From: a bacterium | GTDB taxonomy: Bacteria > Actinomycetota > Acidimicrobiia > Spongiisociales > UBA11373 | Assembly: GCA_013202595.1 (NCBI GenBank) | Contig: JABMPV010000336.1 | Span: forward strand, 1-8,462 | DNA: 8,462 nucleotides | Direction of reading: 5' to 3' | Shown: positions 5,930 to 8,462 of the stretch, one piece after another | How the letters are laid out: each line of letters starts with the position of its first letter | Position numbering within the stretch: position 1 is the first letter of the stretch | The notes under the pieces: generated by a model | Databases searched by the model: none | Seen by the model: the letters and a program-made list of their open reading frames with translations, nothing else | What the model was told of the DNA's origin: nothing | Made by a program: the position numbers and the translations under genes

Positions 5930-7952
5930 CCCGCGTGCCCGCATCGACGAGTTGCGCTCGGCGATCCGACACAACGCCCACCGCTACTACGTGCTCGATC
6001 AGCCAGAGGTCTCCGACGCCGAGTACGACGTCATGGTGCGGGAGTTGGAGGCTCTCGAAGCGGCCCATCCCGACCTGATCACTCCCGATTCCCCGACCCA
6101 GAGGGTGGGTGCCCCGCCGAGCACGCTGTTCGGCCCCATCACGCATCGCGAGCGCCTCTTCTCCCTCGACAACGCCGAATCGGAAGACGACCTGATCGCC
6201 TGGGAGCAGCGTATCGAGCGAGTCCTCGGGAAGCGTCCCGACGGGTTCTCGTGCGAACCGAAGATCGATGGCCTTGCAGTGTCGCTCACGTATGAGCACG
6301 GTCGCTTGACCCGGGGCGCCACTCGCGGAGATGGGGCGGTTGGTGAGGACATCACAGTCAATCTCCGCACCGTCGAGTCGATCCCTCTCGTGCTCCTCGG
6401 CGACGACCCCCCGGCCGTCATCGAGGTGCGCGGTGAGGTGTACATGCCGCTCGATGCGTTCGACGAGTTGAACGAGTCACAACTCGAGACGGGGCTCAGC
6501 CTGTTCGTCAACCCCCGCAACGCCGCGGCCGGCGCCGTTCGCCAGAAGGACCCCGCCGTGACGTCCACCAGGAGGCTGTCGATCTGGGCGTATCAGATAG
6601 GTGCGATGGAGGGTGGGCCGTCGTTCGATTCCCACAGCGAATCCCTCGCCTGGCTGCGTGACCGCGGGCTGCCGGTCAATCCGCAATCGGCGATGCCCAT
6701 CGACCTCGAAGGTGTCGTCGCGTACGTCCGCCACTCCGAGAGCGCCCGCCACGATCTTCCGTATCAGACCGATGGCGTCGTGGTGAAGGTCGATCACCTC
6801 GCCGAGCAGCGGGAACTGGGGTTCACCGCTCGCAGCCCCCGCTGGGCGATCGCCTACAAGTTCCCACCCGAGGAGCAGACCACGACACTCGTCGGCATCG
6901 AGATCAACGTCGGGAGGACCGGCGCCGTGACCCCCTACGCCGTGCTCGATCCCGTATTCGTCGGTGGCGCCACAGTCACCAATGCCACCCTGCACAATGC
7001 CGACGAAGTTGCTCGGCGGGATGTCCGCATCGGTGACACCGTCGTCGTCCGAAGGGCGGGTGACGTCATCCCCGAGGTCGTGGGGCCGGTGCCGTCGCTA
7101 CGCACCGGCACAGAGGTCGAGTGGGCGATGCCCGACAGCTGCCCCTTCTGCGGCAATCCGATCGTCAGGGAAGATGGCCAGGCTGTCTCCCGGTGCACCG
7201 GGGGCTTCACCTGCCCCAGCAGACGGCGTGAGCACCTCGCCTACTTCGCAGGGCGTAGCGGCATGGACATCGAGGGCCTCGGCTTCAAGACGGTCGACCT
7301 GCTGCTCACAGAGGGGTTGGTGGACGACGCCGCCGGGTTGTTCATGTTGAAGGCCGATGATCTTCTCGGATTCGAAGGATGGGGTGAGATCTCTGTCGGC
7401 AATCTGCTCGAGAGCATCGATGCGGCGCGCGACCGCCCACTGGCGAAGCTGCTCACCGCTCTGGGGATCCCACTGGTCGGAACGACGGTGGCCAGGACGC
7501 TGGCGCGCAGGTTCCGCGATCTCGACGTCATCCTCGCTGCGGACGAGGAGACGCTGTCTGCCGTGGATGGCGTGGGGCCGGAGATCGTACGGTCCGTGCG
7601 GGACTGGGCCGCCGACCCGGCCAATCGCACTCTCATCGAGGAGTTGCGTGCCGCCGGCGTTCGCATGTCCGATCCCGAACCCGAGGGTGTCGACTCCGCT
7701 GCGCTGGCGGGCGTGACGGTGGTGGTCACGGGCACGCTGGATGGGTTCACGAGGGAGCAGGCCCGCAGCGCCATCGAAGAGCGCGGAGGCAAGGTGACCA
7801 GTTCTGTCTCGAAGAAGACGACGGCCGTTGTGGCGGGTGAGTCGCCCGGATCGAAGCTGCAGAAGGCAATCGACCTCGGAGTCCCGGTGCTCGACTCTGA
7901 GGGATTCCGTCGGCTGCTCGAGGAGGGCCCTTCGTCGCCGGCCGTCACCTGA
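5922..7952 (+). CDS. ligA: NAD-dependent DNA ligase LigA
   Basis: LigA seals nicks in duplex DNA during replication and repair, using NAD+ to adenylate an active-site lysine. At 676 residues it is full length for the family (E. coli 671). Domain Ia holds the NMN-recognition residues Tyr22, Tyr23, Asp32, Tyr35 and Asp36 in YYVLDQPEVSDAEYD. The adenylation domain has Lys114 in the KIDG motif and Lys313 in AIAYKFPPEE. The OB fold carries VGRTGAVTPYA. The zinc finger is Cys407, Cys410, Cys425 and Cys431. Helix-hairpin-helix repeats follow (about 440-580), then a BRCT domain (about 594-670, VVVTGTLDGFTREQARSAIE...). All key residues are present. It starts 8 bp inside the MetE-like gene with a good Shine-Dalgarno. 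In many actinobacteria gatC follows ligA; here a convergent unknown gene does, so the transcript likely ends at this point. Confidence 0.98.
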   Translation: MPDPRARIDELRSAIRHNAHRYYVLDQPEVSDAEYDVMVRELEALEAAHPDLITPDSPTQRVGAPPSTLFGPITHRERLFSLDNAESEDDLIAWEQRIERVLGKRPDGFSCEPKIDGLAVSLTYEHGRLTRGATRGDGAVGEDITVNLRTVESIPLVLLGDDPPAVIEVRGEVYMPLDAFDELNESQLETGLSLFVNPRNAAAGAVRQKDPAVTSTRRLSIWAYQIGAMEGGPSFDSHSESLAWLRDRGLPVNPQSAMPIDLEGVVAYVRHSESARHDLPYQTDGVVVKVDHLAEQRELGFTARSPRWAIAYKFPPEEQTTTLVGIEINVGRTGAVTPYAVLDPVFVGGATVTNATLHNADEVARRDVRIGDTVVVRRAGDVIPEVVGPVPSLRTGTEVEWAMPDSCPFCGNPIVREDGQAVSRCTGGFTCPSRRREHLAYFAGRSGMDIEGLGFKTVDLLLTEGLVDDAAGLFMLKADDLLGFEGWGEISVGNLLESIDAARDRPLAKLLTALGIPLVGTTVARTLARRFRDLDVILAADEETLSAVDGVGPEIVRSVRDWAADPANRTLIEELRAAGVRMSDPEPEGVDSAALAGVTVVVTGTLDGFTREQARSAIEERGGKVTSSVSKKTTAVVAGESPGSKLQKAIDLGVPVLDSEGFRRLLEEGPSSPAVT

Positions 7953-7958
7953 CGGTGA
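7945..7958. terminator. small inverted repeat at the convergent stop codons
   Basis: TCACC (7945-7949) and GGTGA (7954-7958) form a 5-bp stem with a TGAC loop exactly where ligA and the minus-strand gene end. An alternative pairing, CCGTCA (7942-7947) with TGACGG (7950-7955), overlaps it. It could help end transcription from both sides, but the stem is short, has no T tract and may be chance. Confidence 0.18.
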
Positions 7959-8346
7959 AGGTCCACTCGAATTCGCCGGGGTCGGGGCGTCCGAAGCTGC
8001 GATCCCACACCACGAGGACCGTGTGGTCGCCGCCGGCCCATTGCTCGACGCTCTTGCCCGGTGCCGGCTGCCATATATAGATCCCCGTGGACTCCGTGAG
8101 ACCGATCTCGATCGGCGGGACGGGGTCGCCGTCCACGATCAGTTCCATCGTGTACCCGACCGGGAGGTCGACCTCCACCGCGGTCTGTCGGACGACGATG
8201 TCGCCGGGCGGTGGGAACAGTGATTCGATCGTTTCCGGCAGCGCCGCCTTGGAGCCGGTGGGGTACAGCGCCACCACGAGCGCGATCAGAGCGATCAGGG
8301 CCAGGCCGAGACCGGTGTAGACGAGGCGGTAATGGGTGCGATCCAC
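7945..8346 (-). CDS. small membrane-anchored protein of unknown function
   Basis: This 133-residue product is not recognised. It starts MDRTHYR, then has one hydrophobic helix (about residues 8-28, rich in L, A, I). The basic N-terminus suggests it stays in the cytoplasm with the remaining ~105 residues outside. The exported part looks beta-rich (alternating patterns such as DIVVRQTAVEVDLPVGYTMELIVDG and DHTVLVVWD) with conserved-looking Pro/Gly/Trp and ends FEWTFTVR; it has no Cys. It resembles an immunoglobulin-like or carbohydrate-binding-like beta sandwich, but that is a guess from pattern alone. The GTG at 8346 is chosen because it gives the full helix and follows TACCAT by 6 nt. The stop codon overlaps the ligA stop region by 8 bp. 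Transcription from the opposite strand makes it independent of the ligase operon. Confidence 0.8.
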   Translation of the reverse strand: MDRTHYRLVYTGLGLALIALIALVVALYPTGSKAALPETIESLFPPPGDIVVRQTAVEVDLPVGYTMELIVDGDPVPPIEIGLTESTGIYIWQPAPGKSVEQWAGGDHTVLVVWDRSFGRPDPGEFEWTFTVR

Positions 8347-8352
8347 CCGCTG

Positions 8353-8358
8353 ATGGTA
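8353..8358 (-). promoter_or_regulatory. putative -10 box (TACCAT) of the minus-strand membrane protein gene
   Basis: On the minus strand TACCAT is followed by the 6-nt spacer CAGCGG and then GTG at 8346, so transcription probably starts on the start codon. No Shine-Dalgarno and no good -35 are seen. Confidence 0.42.
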
Positions 8359-8383
8359 CGTCCGCTCGGTGGGTTATCGGACT

Positions 8384-8395
8384 CGCACCGGTGCG
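8384..8395. promoter_or_regulatory. 12-bp perfect palindrome upstream of the minus-strand gene
   Basis: CGCACCGGTGCG is a perfect palindrome centred about 43 bp upstream of the presumed start site at 8346. A second, 8-bp palindrome CACTAGTG lies at 8397-8404. The position suits an operator or activator site, but short GC palindromes are common in high-GC DNA. The rest of 8396-8462 shows no supportable gene. Confidence 0.2.
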
Positions 8396-8462
8396 CCACT
8401 AGTGCCCCGACCACAAACGTTTCCCGCGTTCACGACGGCCAGATGACGCCCCCGGCTGTGTC

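Noticed and set aside
8365..8395. tRNA T-arm-like stretch on the minus strand (GGTGCGAGTCC)
   Set aside because: Only a four-pair stem with a TGCGAGT loop is seen; there is no acceptor stem, anticodon arm or TTC loop.
8430..8462. Possible C-terminal tail of a minus-strand gene (11 codons ending in TGA, residues DTAGGVIWPS)
   Set aside because: It looks plausible as a protein end but ten residues at a window edge cannot support a gene call.
8443..8462. ATG at 8443 as the start of a plus-strand gene leaving the window
   Set aside because: Only six codons are available and no ribosome site or -10-like box precedes it.

Overview
The window is high-GC, gene-dense DNA from a bacterium that is most likely an actinobacterium (Actinomycetota; an Acidimicrobiia-like lineage is possible but not proven). 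The evidence is the strongly G/C-ending codons, several ATG or GTG starts with no Shine-Dalgarno but a TANNNT -10-like box just upstream, and the gene order cysteine desulfurase - mnmA - MetE-like protein - ligA. The same genes lie close together in mycobacteria (iscS/trmU of the Rv3025c-Rv3024c pair and Rv3015c next to ligA Rv3014c).

Layout. Positions 1-106 (minus strand) hold the N-terminal end of an SRPBCC-type protein that runs off the left edge. A 61-bp divergent intergenic region separates it from a membrane-anchored alpha/beta hydrolase (168-1358, plus). A 12-helix MFS transporter with a GTG start follows (1430-2632). After a 101-bp gap comes a tightly coupled four-gene run: cysteine desulfurase (2734-3870), mnmA (3867-5018), a cobalamin-independent methionine synthase-like protein (5015-5929) and NAD-dependent DNA ligase ligA (5922-7952). 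Each junction in this run overlaps, by 4, 4 and 8 bp. A small membrane-anchored protein of unknown function (7945-8346, minus) converges on ligA, and the two reading frames overlap by 8 bp at their stop codons. Positions 8347-8462 carry its putative promoter, a 12-bp palindrome and no supportable gene.

How the genes work together. The desulfurase takes sulfur from cysteine as a persulfide, and MnmA uses such sulfur to 2-thiolate U34 of tRNA(Lys/Glu/Gln). Their translational coupling suggests a dedicated sulfur pair. The MetE-like protein and LigA share the transcript by conserved synteny, not by an obvious pathway link. The hydrolase and the transporter each seem to have their own promoter and no evident functional tie to the operon.

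I see no convincing new multi-gene system. The most unusual points are a 21-bp in-frame tandem repeat that extends the C-terminus of MnmA right up to the next gene's start codon, the apparent loss of the zinc-binding His in the MetE-like protein, and the repeated TANNNT-plus-short-spacer arrangement at five starts, which suggests leaderless or near-leaderless transcription.
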